64,000 nt of DNA. It comes from JAVBSX01 sp051660685. GTDB taxonomy: Bacteria > Planctomycetota > Planctomycetia > Pirellulales > Thermoguttaceae. Position 1 is the first letter of the stretch. Every line of letters begins with the position of its first letter. This document shows, piece by piece, positions 27,169 to 35,208 of the stretch. The DNA is taken from contig JBOFQB010000091.1 of assembly GCA_051660685.1 (NCBI GenBank), forward strand, positions 35,646-99,645, in the 5' to 3' direction. Made by a program: the position numbers and the translations under genes. The notes under the pieces were generated by a model. That model worked only from the letters and a program-made list of their open reading frames with translations, made no database searches and was not told where the DNA came from.

Positions 27169-28680
27169 ATGCGAATTCGTTTTTTACCGTTCACATTTGC
27201 AGTGATGTTAAGTGTGGTACTTACAACACACACTTACGCGCAGACGTTTCCTAATGCTGCAACTAAGACAGCGGGTTACGTCCAGCCTAAAATTTCAACG
27301 GGTCCGGCACTTCAGACCGTCGGATACAACACAGGTTCATCCTGCACAAGTTGCGGTTCGGCAGAACCAAGTTGTGGAGCATGTGAGCCGATTGCCGACT
27401 GTAATCCTTGCGATGTCACCTGTGATACAGGCTGCATGGTTGACGCCGGTTGTTATCCCATGTTCTGTTGGAGCGATCAATGGTTCTTAACCGGTTGGAT
27501 CGATCAGGGAGTCACGATTAACGGTTATTGGCCGAGTGATCCCCGGACAAATGGTCCACTTCGTTATACAGATCGGGCGAACGAATACCAGATGAACCAG
27601 CTTTATCTGGCGTTTGGTAAAGCGGTCGATCAACAATCATGTCGTTGGGACATTGGCGGTCGGGTTGATGTTCTTTATGGAACGGACTATTTCTACACAA
27701 GTGCGTTAGGGTTGGAAACGAAGAAGGTCAATGGATTTGGAGCACCTGCGAGTGATCCGACTGAAGCCCTTTTGGGTTGGAACAGCAATGACGGTTCGCG
27801 TCGGGGAGGAACGGCTGCTCTTTATGGTTTGGCAATGCCGCAATTATATGGAGAAGTTCAGTCCTCGTTTGGTACAAATGTTAAATTGGGACATTTTTAC
27901 TCTCCAATGGGGCATGAATCGGTCATGTCAACGCAGAATTTCTTCTACACACATTCGTATACGATGATGTATGGAGAACCGACGACGTTGACTGGGGCGT
28001 TGGTTGCTCAGCGAATCACCCCCTGTTTGACCGGTTACTTTGGTGTCCATTCCGGTTGGGATAAATGGGAAAATAATTCGGGCGCAACCTCCTACCTTGC
28101 CGGTTTGAAATGGGAAAATTGGTCCAAAACCAGTTCACTTGGTTTCCTGATTAACACAGGAATTGACCCCACATCGGCTGTTGATGATGCAATTCGTCGG
28201 GATCGCGGATATTCCCGGGCTGTTCGGACCAATTACAGTCTTGTCTTCAGTCAAGCAATTACGCCGAATCTGCACTATGTTTTTCAACATGATTTGGGAC
28301 ATGAAAGCAATTACCGTCGAGATGGAATCGGAAATGGACCTTATGTCAACGGAGATTGGTTGTCATTCATTCAATACCTTTACTTGCAGTTGACGCCGAC
28401 CCTTTCGGTTGGATGTCGGGCAGAATGGTTCAGAGATGTCAATTACTCCCGAGTGATTAACTTGGCCGGAATCCCCGGAGTTTTGGGAGATGAGTACACC
28501 AATCTTTCGGTTGGTTTGAATTGGAAACCGTGCAGCAACATCACTTTGCGACCTGAAATTCGTTGGGATTGGTCCAACATCAGGGGAACCGACGCCAATG
28601 CGGGTTTCAATGGTATCTTTAATGATGGAACCAAGAAGACCCAATTCGTAACCGGGGTTGATCTGGTTGTCACCTTCTAA
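27169..28680 (+). CDS. BBP2-type outer-membrane beta-barrel porin (second copy)
   Basis: 503 residues from ATG 27169, preceded by GGAG at proper spacing; the open frame to 27124 lacks these features. Signal peptide about 1-24 (ending TYAQ). A Cys-rich linker (CTSCGSAEPSCGACEPIADCNPCDV region, eleven or more Cys) precedes the barrel. BBP2 landmarks: GWIDQGVTINGYWPSD, NEYQMNQLYLAFGK, IGGRVDVLYGTDYFY, LAMPQLYGEVQ, VKLGHFYSPMGHESVM, NFFYTHSYTMMYGEPTTLTG, and a C-terminal Phe. Related to the porin at 6185 in both barrel motifs and the preceding Cys-rich segment. Passive outer-membrane channel; substrate unknown. Confidence 0.88.
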   Translation: MRIRFLPFTFAVMLSVVLTTHTYAQTFPNAATKTAGYVQPKISTGPALQTVGYNTGSSCTSCGSAEPSCGACEPIADCNPCDVTCDTGCMVDAGCYPMFCWSDQWFLTGWIDQGVTINGYWPSDPRTNGPLRYTDRANEYQMNQLYLAFGKAVDQQSCRWDIGGRVDVLYGTDYFYTSALGLETKKVNGFGAPASDPTEALLGWNSNDGSRRGGTAALYGLAMPQLYGEVQSSFGTNVKLGHFYSPMGHESVMSTQNFFYTHSYTMMYGEPTTLTGALVAQRITPCLTGYFGVHSGWDKWENNSGATSYLAGLKWENWSKTSSLGFLINTGIDPTSAVDDAIRRDRGYSRAVRTNYSLVFSQAITPNLHYVFQHDLGHESNYRRDGIGNGPYVNGDWLSFIQYLYLQLTPTLSVGCRAEWFRDVNYSRVINLAGIPGVLGDEYTNLSVGLNWKPCSNITLRPEIRWDWSNIRGTDANAGFNGIFNDGTKKTQFVTGVDLVVTF

Positions 28681-28729
28681 AGACGTTGAAGGAGGAACCG
28701 GAATCTGAAAAATTTTTGACAGAAAAGAG

Positions 28730-28769
28730 CAACCGCAATGTCTGGAAACGGGCGTTGCGGTTGTTTTTT
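28730..28769 (+). terminator. Rho-independent terminator of the second porin gene
   Basis: A 9-bp perfect stem (CAACCGCAA / TTGCGGTTG) is followed by six T residues, 50 bases after the porin stop codon. Confidence 0.85.
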
Positions 28770-28940
28770 GTACCTGTACAGTCTTTTTTTCTTTACAAGT
28801 TTGTCCTGTTGTTAAGAAATTTCCGACCCGAGTCATTATTTTATGGTAGACTGAGAGATAGATGCGTTGACAGATGAGTACATTAGAGTGCATAGAGCGG
28901 ATCAATGATTTGTGTTGACACCGACTCAGCATTGTTCTTC

Positions 28941-29000
28941 AATCCCGTCGGGATTGCGTTGTGGTAGAAAACTACCATAATGGAATGCCTAACGGCATTC
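28941..29000. repeat. Cluster of three small hairpins (GTGGTAGAAAA family)
   Basis: AATCCCGTCGGGATT, TGGTAGAAAACTACCA and GAATGCCTAACGGCATTC follow each other within 60 bases. The same mix of elements recurs at 31828-31994. The remaining part of the 28770-29102 gap shows nothing else. Confidence 0.8.
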
Positions 29001-29102
29001 GTGATGGACCGATGATGTCGGTCAACTATTTTCCTGTCAAGAATCATGATTAAACCGCTTTAACGAGAAAACAGAAAATAACGGATTTGAGGTACAATCG
29101 GA

Positions 29103-30398
29103 ATGCTCTGGGTACTCGTCGGCTACATCTTCTTATACGTCTATCGTCCCTTTGAGTATTTTATGATACTCTCGACGATCCGGCTGGAACGACTCTACAT
29201 GATTATGACGTTGTTCGCTTGGTTGGCGACCTTTTCGACCAAAACTTGGACATACAATCGGAACTGTACGGCATTATTCTTTATTGGGGGTTCTATTCTT
29301 ATTTCTGCCTTACTCTCCCCATATGCGCCGATTTGGGATAACAGCACCATTCAGGACTGGTTCAAAATTTATGTCTTCTTCTTGCTGTTGATTACCTGTG
29401 TCAAAACAGAAAAAGAGCTGAAAATACTCATTGGAGCCTTTCTTTTTTCTCTGATGTTTTACATGTCCCATTCCTTGTATGAACATTTGGTGATGAATCG
29501 GGGGAAAACCGCAATGGGGATTTGGCGTCTCTATGGAATCGGCACGTCCTTTGCCGGTCCCAACCGTCTTTGTCAGCTCCTCAGCGTTTCTATGGTCATG
29601 CTGTTCCCCTTCGTGATGATGGTAAGAAGCTGGAAATCATTTGTCTCCCGATTCGGCGGTTATTTGTTCGTCCTCACCTATATTCTCCTCGTTCTCACCA
29701 TCATTCAACGAACCGGTTCACGAAGTGGTTTGATCCTCCTCCTCCTTTACCTCATCGGATTCATCCTCCTCTCCAAACGCCGGTTCACTTGGATAACAAT
29801 CTGTCTCTTTTGTGCCCCGATTTTTTGGATGATTTTGCCGGAATCCATGCAAAACCGTTTTCTGACGATTATCGATCCCTCGCGTGGACCGAGTAGTGCT
29901 CATGCTTCAACATTGGGGAGATTGGCAGGTTTTTGGGGCGGAATTCGGTTGTGGACCGAGTATCCCGTCTTTGGAATCGCCCCGGGAAATTACCGTGCGG
30001 CAACGGGGTCCCGCATTGTTACGCACAACCTGATCGGACAGTTGTTGGGAGAATTCGGAACCGTTGGAACGCTTGCCTATCTTACGCTCGCTCTTTGTAT
30101 CATCCTGAATTATCGGGAAGCGTCCAAATTGTACAAACAATTAAAACGTTGGGGACGTGAAAAAGAGGGAGCTTTCCTCTATTACATCGCATTTGCCGTT
30201 CTTTGGGGATTGATCCAACTGTTCTTCGCCGGTTTCGCTGTCGATAATGCGCTGCTGTACCTTTGGGTCTGGTATGCCGCTTTTCAGGCAATTGCCGTTG
30301 TCCTGCTCCGCAAAAAAGTCGCCGCTATTAAGTTGGAAGTATTCCAACAGGAAGCTCTTCGTCAAGCTCAACGTCCATCTCGAAGAATTTCGGCTTAG
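29103..30398 (+). CDS. O-antigen ligase/polymerase-like membrane protein
   Basis: 431 residues with about eleven transmembrane helices. The Wzy_C/WaaL-type core is visible: IQRTGSRSGLILLLLYLIGFI followed by a large extracytoplasmic loop containing WTEYPVFGIAPGNYRAATGSRIVTHNLIGQLLGEFG (the usual G-x-G-x-x-N-F/Y ... H-N ... E-x-G pattern). Such enzymes join undecaprenyl-linked O-antigen to lipid A core or polymerise exopolysaccharide at the periplasmic face. It stands between the porin and a PEP-CTERM protein, a setting in which exosortase-associated polysaccharide polymerases also occur. The last three codons (ISA-stop) lie in a palindromic repeat that abuts the gene. Confidence 0.85.
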   Translation: MLWVLVGYIFLYVYRPFEYFMILSTIRLERLYMIMTLFAWLATFSTKTWTYNRNCTALFFIGGSILISALLSPYAPIWDNSTIQDWFKIYVFFLLLITCVKTEKELKILIGAFLFSLMFYMSHSLYEHLVMNRGKTAMGIWRLYGIGTSFAGPNRLCQLLSVSMVMLFPFVMMVRSWKSFVSRFGGYLFVLTYILLVLTIIQRTGSRSGLILLLLYLIGFILLSKRRFTWITICLFCAPIFWMILPESMQNRFLTIIDPSRGPSSAHASTLGRLAGFWGGIRLWTEYPVFGIAPGNYRAATGSRIVTHNLIGQLLGEFGTVGTLAYLTLALCIILNYREASKLYKQLKRWGREKEGAFLYYIAFAVLWGLIQLFFAGFAVDNALLYLWVWYAAFQAIAVVLLRKKVAAIKLEVFQQEALRQAQRPSRRISA

Positions 30399-30447
30399 CG
30401 GCGACACGAATGTTGAGCTGCGTACAACGTATCGCGCGTTCAGAACA
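30391..30447. repeat. Degenerate palindromic repeat overlapping the end of the O-antigen ligase gene
   Basis: CGGCTTAGCGGCGACACG at the left and TACAACGTATCGCGCGTTCAG at the right match the reverse arm of the short palindromic family. The TAG stop of the preceding gene is inside it. Confidence 0.65.
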
Positions 30448-30484
30448 TCATTCTGCGACACTCTTTTGCATGTCTAAACCAAAA

Positions 30485-30540
30485 TAATGCACTGTATCAT
30501 TTTGGCACAGTGTATTATTTTGGTGCATCATTTTGCACAT
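30485..30540. promoter_or_regulatory. Candidate enhancer-binding sites upstream of the sigma-54 promoter
   Basis: Repeated, mutually inverted TGCAC/GTGCA-type motifs alternate with ATTTTGG: AATGCACTGTATCATTTTGG, then CACAGTGTATTATTTTGG, then TGCATCATTTTGCACA. The block lies about 150-200 bases upstream of the -24/-12 promoter, where sigma-54 activators usually bind. The assignment is an inference from position and repetition. Confidence 0.45.
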
Positions 30541-30688
30541 TGTTGGAAATTGAGACACATTCTTACACTTTTCCATGTAAAACAATTTGTTGTTGTGGAA
30601 ACTCTCATGTTCTTGAAATTACACGGTTTGATCTCCCTTTTTTCAGGTTTTTCCACGTTTTTCTTCCAATTGAGAAAAAAAACATTAT

Positions 30689-30706
30689 TTGGCACGCATG
30701 TTGCAC
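30689..30706 (+). promoter_or_regulatory. Sigma-54 (RpoN) promoter of the PEP-CTERM gene
   Basis: TTGGCACG-CATG-TTGCA matches the -24/-12 consensus TGGCACG-N4-TTGCW at every conserved position. It lies about 88 bases upstream of the PEP-CTERM start codon. Sigma-54 promoters need an activator ATPase bound upstream, for which the motifs at 30485-30540 are candidates. Confidence 0.85.
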
Positions 30707-30793
30707 AACTTATAAATCAGATTCAGGGTGTGTGCAAATGGAAACGCCCGCCCAAACAAATGACAACACCATCAATGAAAATGTGGTAATAAA

Positions 30794-31594
30794 ATGAAAA
30801 AAACAATAACACCCTCCTTAGTTGCTATTATCCTCACCCTCGTTGCTTCCGTCTCCTTTGCCGACACCGTTCGATTGGTTGATACCAATGCGGCTTTTAT
30901 GTCGCCTGCAAATTTTGTAGCTGGCAACAGATCATTGGGCGATTTCAATACGGCCCCTCAGTTGCTTACTTTTTCGGACAACACAGAATTTATTGCTTTT
31001 TGCGTTGATCCTTTGGTCAGCTTGAAGAAGGATAATGACTACAACTATGTCCGTTTGGCAGATGCCGATTTTTACAGCGATTTCCAAAAGACCTTGATTA
31101 CGCAATTGGTTGGTTATACATTCAGTAAGGCAATTGATCTTCAGACCAATTCGGTGTTGAATGAAATGCTTGCTTCTTCGATACAAACAGTTCTCTGGGA
31201 AATCACGACCGAGTCGTCTTTGCCCGGGACTCTCCAAGAGTTTTACAGCGCAATGGGGAGTTCGTTGACAGATGGTTCTTTCCGGGTTTCGTCAGGATCG
31301 CAAGTTGATTTTCTTCAACCGGCGACGGACATTATGCGAGCATTGTACCAAGACCAGTTGGATGCACAGGACCGGACTCCTTATGCAGCGACTTGGGATA
31401 AGCTGAATTACACGGATTTCACAGATTATGACATCATGGTCTATTACACGGACAACAATCGTCAGCTCAGCCAAACCATGTTGGTTGTCACTCAAAAAAG
31501 TCAGAATTCGGAAGTTCCAGAACCGGCAACGCTGCTTATCATGGGACTCGGTTTGGCCGCAATTCCAGTTGCCCGACGTTTTCGACGGAAGTAG
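30794..31594 (+). CDS. PEP-CTERM sorted surface protein with a possible thioester domain
   Basis: 266 residues. A signal peptide (about 1-23, ending SFA) begins the protein, and a PEP-CTERM signal ends it: VPEPATLLIMGLGLAAIPVARRFRRK (motif, hydrophobic helix, basic tail). Such tails are recognised by an exosortase, which removes the helix and releases or attaches the protein to extracellular polysaccharide. The ectodomain has FIAFCVDPL and SSIQTVLWEI, the arrangement of a Cys (FCVD) and a Gln (Q-x-x-x-W) seen in thioester domains, where Cys and Gln form a reactive bond. That reading is an inference. No exosortase gene is in the window. Transcription is probably sigma-54 dependent. A strong terminator follows. 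Confidence 0.9.
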   Translation: MKKTITPSLVAIILTLVASVSFADTVRLVDTNAAFMSPANFVAGNRSLGDFNTAPQLLTFSDNTEFIAFCVDPLVSLKKDNDYNYVRLADADFYSDFQKTLITQLVGYTFSKAIDLQTNSVLNEMLASSIQTVLWEITTESSLPGTLQEFYSAMGSSLTDGSFRVSSGSQVDFLQPATDIMRALYQDQLDAQDRTPYAATWDKLNYTDFTDYDIMVYYTDNNRQLSQTMLVVTQKSQNSEVPEPATLLIMGLGLAAIPVARRFRRK

Positions 31595-31684
31595 GAGAGG
31601 GAATGGGGCATAGGATATAGGGAATAGGGGGAGAGGAGACCGTTTTTTCCCCCTCTCTTTCTCTGTTCTGCACTCCATTTTATG

Positions 31685-31724
31685 AAGAACGCGAGATGTG
31701 ATGCACCTCGCGTTCTTTGTTTTT
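31685..31724 (+). terminator. Rho-independent terminator of the PEP-CTERM gene
   Basis: An 11-bp perfect stem (AAGAACGCGAG / CTCGCGTTCTT) with an 11-base loop is followed by a T-rich tail (TGTTTTT). A short GGGAATAGGG-type stretch (31610-31630) lies between the gene and this hairpin. Confidence 0.88.
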
Positions 31725-31827
31725 GCGCCCCTTTACCTTTCTCCTAATCCCTAAGGTCAGCGCATGTTATTGGGTCTGAAAAGAGGTGTACAAAGCATTG
31801 AAGTGACCCAAAAAAATGTATTTCCTC

Positions 31828-31994
31828 AACCTCGTAGAGGTTGCGTTATGGTAGAAAAGTGACAAAAACAAAATCTGAACCCCGTCGGGGTTCCGTTGTG
31901 GTAATAAACGTCGGAATGACCATAACGCAACTCCGACGGAGTTGGAGATTTAGGGGCAATCCGTTACTACCATAACGGAATGTCTACGACATTC
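31828..31994. repeat. Cluster of four small hairpins (GTGGTAGAAAA family)
   Basis: AACCTCGTAGAGGTT, GAACCCCGTCGGGGTTC, CAACTCCGACGGAGTTG and GAATGTCTACGACATTC occur in order, separated by GTTATGGTAGAAAAG- and CATAACG-type spacers. They are variants of the cluster at 28941. No gene is seen in this gap. Confidence 0.8.
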
Positions 31995-32085
31995 GGGAAA
32001 TGCCAATATGATGAAGCAAAGCATTATTATCTGACATTCCCAACATACGCACTTTGCATATATCGTCCAAAACAGTGCGCTGACC

Positions 32086-32925
32086 CTATCCCCTATCCCC
32101 TATTCCGTCCGCCCATTTTAAGAACAGGTGCAAGCCTTTTCTCGCTTCTTCGTCCATTTTGTAATGTATGGACCGCTCTAAATACTGCTGCAAAGCGGAT
32201 CGTTCAAGGAACAAGGGTGTTCCGAGATACCCGGCTTTTATTTCGGCTTCACTGATGATTCGGGAAATCGAGGTGATTCCTCGATCCCGGGCTTTTTCGA
32301 GCGAGCGAACAATTTCATCCTGTTCGGGTCCCAACGATTTGCGTGCAATCCAAGTTGCAAAGACAAAGGGGAGACCGGTTTTTTCGGTCCAACATTCTCC
32401 CAAATCGATTCGGTGTTTCCAACATTCTCCCGGTTTCAAGGTCAACGCCCGATCACCAATCACGACAAAAGCGTCTGACTCGACCGATTCTGGAGATTGA
32501 TCGAGTTCAAAGGGGATGATTTTCGGTTGGACGGCGTAAAACTCGCGGAGAATGACTTGGGCAAGCGTAATACTGGTCCGTGATGCCGCATCAAGAGCAA
32601 TTGTCTGAATTTGTTCAATCGGTTTCCGACTATAGAGCAGGACACTTTGAACGGGACCGTGAGATGCAACGCAAGCGTTGCTGAGAATCGCGGCATTGGG
32701 GATTCTTGACAGTTCGGCAACTGGCATGAGAGCGATGTCAACCTGATTTGTGATGAGGGCATTTCTCATTGAGGAGGGGAACCAAGTGGAGAGGTGGAGA
32801 TTGGGGAGCAAATCGGGCAAAAACCGAGTTAAGGGCCAAGCATTGCAAAAGGGAACGGTTGCAACCCGCAAAAGGGGTGTTGCAAGGGGTTGGACCGCTT
32901 CATTCCGTTGAAAATGGGGGGACAT
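32086..32925 (-). CDS. mqnA: Chorismate dehydratase (MqnA), futalosine menaquinone pathway
   Basis: 279 residues, cytoplasmic. MqnA removes water from chorismate to give 3-enolpyruvylbenzoate, the first step of the futalosine route to menaquinone. The N-terminal pattern RVATVPFCNAWPLTRFL...PSSMRNALITNQVDIALMPVAEL matches the periplasmic-binding-protein-like MqnA fold (I-x-x-x-N-x-x-P-L; L-x-x-G-x-x-D-I-A-L-x-P). VVIGDRAL and PFVFATWIAR are also family-like. The last residues (WADGIGDRG) are encoded by a GGGGATAGGGG tract of the heptanucleotide family, so the exact C-terminus may have been altered by repeat spread. No other menaquinone gene is nearby. Its presence suggests menaquinone-based respiration. 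Confidence 0.85.
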   Translation of the reverse strand: MSPHFQRNEAVQPLATPLLRVATVPFCNAWPLTRFLPDLLPNLHLSTWFPSSMRNALITNQVDIALMPVAELSRIPNAAILSNACVASHGPVQSVLLYSRKPIEQIQTIALDAASRTSITLAQVILREFYAVQPKIIPFELDQSPESVESDAFVVIGDRALTLKPGECWKHRIDLGECWTEKTGLPFVFATWIARKSLGPEQDEIVRSLEKARDRGITSISRIISEAEIKAGYLGTPLFLERSALQQYLERSIHYKMDEEARKGLHLFLKWADGIGDRG

Positions 32926-33159
32926 ATTGATGATTCCTCATTGCTCTTTCTGTATTATGCTTGCTTGAAACGGACGTAGAAACTCATTTTGGTGGACTCC
33001 ACGCTGAACACTCTGGACATAATACATGAAAGACACAAGATCGGGAAGAACTGGCCAAACCGTCGCTTGACTTTTTGCGGCTTTTTTCGTAGAATCGCCC
33101 GGGTGTCTGTTGCTTAACGTCTCCATCCTTCGATCATAAACCGTAAACCCCAAAATGGT

Positions 33160-33486
33160 ATGAGTACCGTCACTGAAACGCTCGCGCCTGTCGAAATCTG
33201 GGAAGTCATGCTGGATGACGCAACGATCAAATTCTTCGAACCGCTCGTCCTTCAGCCGGTGATTCTCGACCGGGGAACGCCCGGAGAATGTTGTTTTGCT
33301 GAAAATTCTTCTCTTGACATTTCCGCCGTTGGTGTTGACGAAGAGGAACTCGCAAGTTGTCTGCGAAGTGACATTCGTATGACTTGGAAACGGGTGATGC
33401 GACAACCGGATGCGGCACTTTCCTCATTTGACCGAACGATCAAAGCACGGTTCCTCGAAAGGGCTGAGGAGATCGAAAATGGGTAA
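33160..33486 (+). CDS. Small protein paired with a HicA-like toxin; candidate antitoxin
   Basis: 108 residues. I do not recognise a named domain. The first half is predicted beta-rich (VEIWEVMLDDATIKFFEPLVLQPVILDRG), the second helical and charged (DEEELASCLRSDIRMTWKRVMRQPDAALSSFDRTIKARFLERAEEIENG). It overlaps the start of the HicA-like gene by eight bases (ATGGGTAA), which implies translational coupling and a fixed stoichiometry, as in toxin-antitoxin units. It does not look like HicB (no RNase H-like fold followed by a DNA-binding domain is apparent). The role as antitoxin is therefore only suggested by position. Confidence 0.65.
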   Translation: MSTVTETLAPVEIWEVMLDDATIKFFEPLVLQPVILDRGTPGECCFAENSSLDISAVGVDEEELASCLRSDIRMTWKRVMRQPDAALSSFDRTIKARFLERAEEIENG

Positions 33487-33757
33487 TGTTCGTTCGGGAC
33501 GTGAGATTGATGCGGCTCTTCGCAAAAAAGGGTTTCGGCGTGATTCAGATGGAGACCATCTCTGCTACTTTTTCGCGGGATCAAGTGTTAGGACAAAAAT
33601 GAGTCATGGTATGTTGGGACATACGATTGGACCCGAACTTCTTGCCCTGATGTCCCGGCAATTGCACCTTACCAAGTCACAGTTTCTTGATTTTATTGAC
33701 TGCACACTTTCGGAGTCGGGCTTTCGTGACATACTGAACCAACTCGGTTTGGTCTAG
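33479..33757 (+). CDS. HicA-like mRNA interferase family protein
   Basis: 92 residues from ATG 33479. The pattern GREIDAALRKKGFRRDSDGDHLCYFF is that of HicA toxins: an N-terminal helix ending in KKGF, then G-x-H leading into a beta strand; the His of GDH is at the catalytic position. The central beta strands (SSVRTKMSHG) and the C-terminal TIGPELLALMSRQLHLTKSQFLDFIDCTLS extend beyond the minimal 60-residue HicA. If active it would cleave mRNA at the ribosome, but the family also includes non-toxic relatives. It forms an overlapping unit with the preceding gene. Confidence 0.7.
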   Translation: MGNVRSGREIDAALRKKGFRRDSDGDHLCYFFAGSSVRTKMSHGMLGHTIGPELLALMSRQLHLTKSQFLDFIDCTLSESGFRDILNQLGLV

Positions 33758-33761
33758 GTTT

Positions 33762-33817
33762 AGTCCGGCTTGCGCCGGGCTAAGTACACGCAGAATGTTG
33801 TTTTGCGGCTCAACGGT
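33762..33817. repeat. Palindromic repeat, diverged GTCCGGCTTGCGCCG variant
   Basis: GTCCGGCTTGCGCCGGGC followed by TAAGTACACGCAGAATGTTG and TTTTGCGGCTCAACGG; this is the same subfamily as 13673-13726 but with several changes in the right arm. Confidence 0.65.
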
Positions 33818-33845
33818 CCGACGACAGGACCTTCTGTCTTCACCC

Positions 33846-34871
33846 CTATTGATTCACAATCGGCAGATTCGTTTCACCTTGCAACAGGCGTTGCAAATGG
33901 GAACACATGAGTTTCGGGCTGTTCCGAAATGCGTCAACCGTACTCCCCGCCAAATGCGGCGTGATTGTCACATTCTCAAGGGAGAAAAACGGATGTCCAA
34001 TCGGAAGAGGTTCCTCATCAAAAACATCAAGCGCAGCCCCCATAATCGACTGATTCTGCAAAACCTCGATTAACGCCTCTTCGTCAATCAAACCACTTCG
34101 TGCTGTATTGACAATCACAACATTCGGTTTCAGCATTGCCAATTCCTTCGGTCCCAACAAATGATGTGTCTCTTTGGAATATCGAGCATGCATTGAAATG
34201 ATGTCAGACCGTTTTAACAAAGTTGGCAGATCGACCATTTCGACGGAACCGGTTTCACCTTGAACAAAGGGGTCATACGCAATAATTTTTGCGCCAAAAC
34301 CGGTTAAAAATCGGGCAACCAATCGAGCAATCGCCCCAAAACCAATCAGCCCAACGGTTCGGTCAAGCAATTCAGGTATCTCCGCCTTGTTCGGGAAATC
34401 TCGCGTCCACATCCCCTGTTTTAAGGCCGCATGTGATCGCGCCAAATTCCGTATTTCCGTTAAAATCAAACCAAGTGTACATTCGGCAACGGCCCGGGCA
34501 TTCCGACCGGGCGTGTTCAACACCTTGATCCCGCGTTGCGTTGCCGTTTGGACATCAACGTTCTCAACCCCACTTCGTAAAACCCCTATGTATTTCAATC
34601 GGGTTGCCTCTTCAATCATGCGTCGTGGAATCGGAGCAAACTGGACAACCAGAAAATCGTATTGATCGAGTCCGACAAACAGTTCTTCCGGCAATGAAAC
34701 GGCGTCGGGACCGCCTTGTTCAATCGCAAGGTTCGCTTCTTGCAACTCCTCAAGAGTCTCATGCTCCCAAGGTCGAACCTCAACCTCAACCCCTTGCTCG
34801 CTCAGAGGTTGTAACCCGTCCTGCATAAAGGATCGCTGAATATAATGATCGCTGATTGCCAATAATTTCAT
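33846..34871 (-). CDS. D-isomer-specific 2-hydroxyacid dehydrogenase (phosphoglycerate-dehydrogenase-like)
   Basis: 341 residues, cytoplasmic. The NAD-binding domain has the Rossmann motif GLIGFGAIARLVARFL and an acidic residue after strand 2 (AYDPF). Catalytic positions are present: Arg in NTARSGLIDEEAL, Glu in VFDEEPLPIGHPF, and His in TPHLAGST. LRSGVENVDVQTATQRGIKVLNTPGRNARAVAE is the family substrate-domain signature. The length is that of single-subunit hydroxyacid dehydrogenases without an ACT domain. The substrate cannot be told: candidates are 3-phosphoglycerate or another D-2-hydroxy acid. It stands alone between a repeat and tRNA-Phe. Confidence 0.88.
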   Translation of the reverse strand: MKLLAISDHYIQRSFMQDGLQPLSEQGVEVEVRPWEHETLEELQEANLAIEQGGPDAVSLPEELFVGLDQYDFLVVQFAPIPRRMIEEATRLKYIGVLRSGVENVDVQTATQRGIKVLNTPGRNARAVAECTLGLILTEIRNLARSHAALKQGMWTRDFPNKAEIPELLDRTVGLIGFGAIARLVARFLTGFGAKIIAYDPFVQGETGSVEMVDLPTLLKRSDIISMHARYSKETHHLLGPKELAMLKPNVVIVNTARSGLIDEEALIEVLQNQSIMGAALDVFDEEPLPIGHPFFSLENVTITPHLAGSTVDAFRNSPKLMCSHLQRLLQGETNLPIVNQ

Positions 34872-35038
34872 TTGATTTCTAAAAGCTAATGTTTAACGAA
34901 TAAAAGTCTTTTCCAACATTTCTCCCCCGCCTGTTGACAGGGTGAATCTGCCCGCTAAAATGGTCGAATCAATTGGTGATTCGGAGTCAGTTAGGTCCGT
35001 TGACCTGAACTGTTTGTTCCTCCAAGTCGCTTTGTGTT

Positions 35039-35111
35039 GGGTAGGTAGCTCAGTTGGTAGAGCACTGGACTGAAAATCCAGGTGTCGCCGGTTCAATCCC
35101 GGCCCTGCCCA
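35039..35111 (+). tRNA. tRNA-Phe (anticodon GAA)
   Basis: The acceptor GGGTAGG pairs with CCTGCCC (one T-G). The D-arm reads GCTCAGTTGGTAGAGC, the anticodon loop CTGAAAA gives GAA, and the T-arm is GCCGG-TTCAATC-CCGGC. 73 bases with discriminator A; CCA is not encoded. Confidence 0.97.
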
Positions 35112-35208
35112 CTTCTCTTAGACGGACCGTCTATCTCTCAGACAGCCCGTCAAACAGTTCTTTCTCTTGGTATGACTTGCTCTTGGGACTCTCCCTGTTT
35201 GTTTTGTC

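Noticed and set aside
28941..31994. CRISPR array
   Set aside because: The repeats are short hairpins of different sequence and spacing, with no regular 30-40 base spacers and no cas genes.
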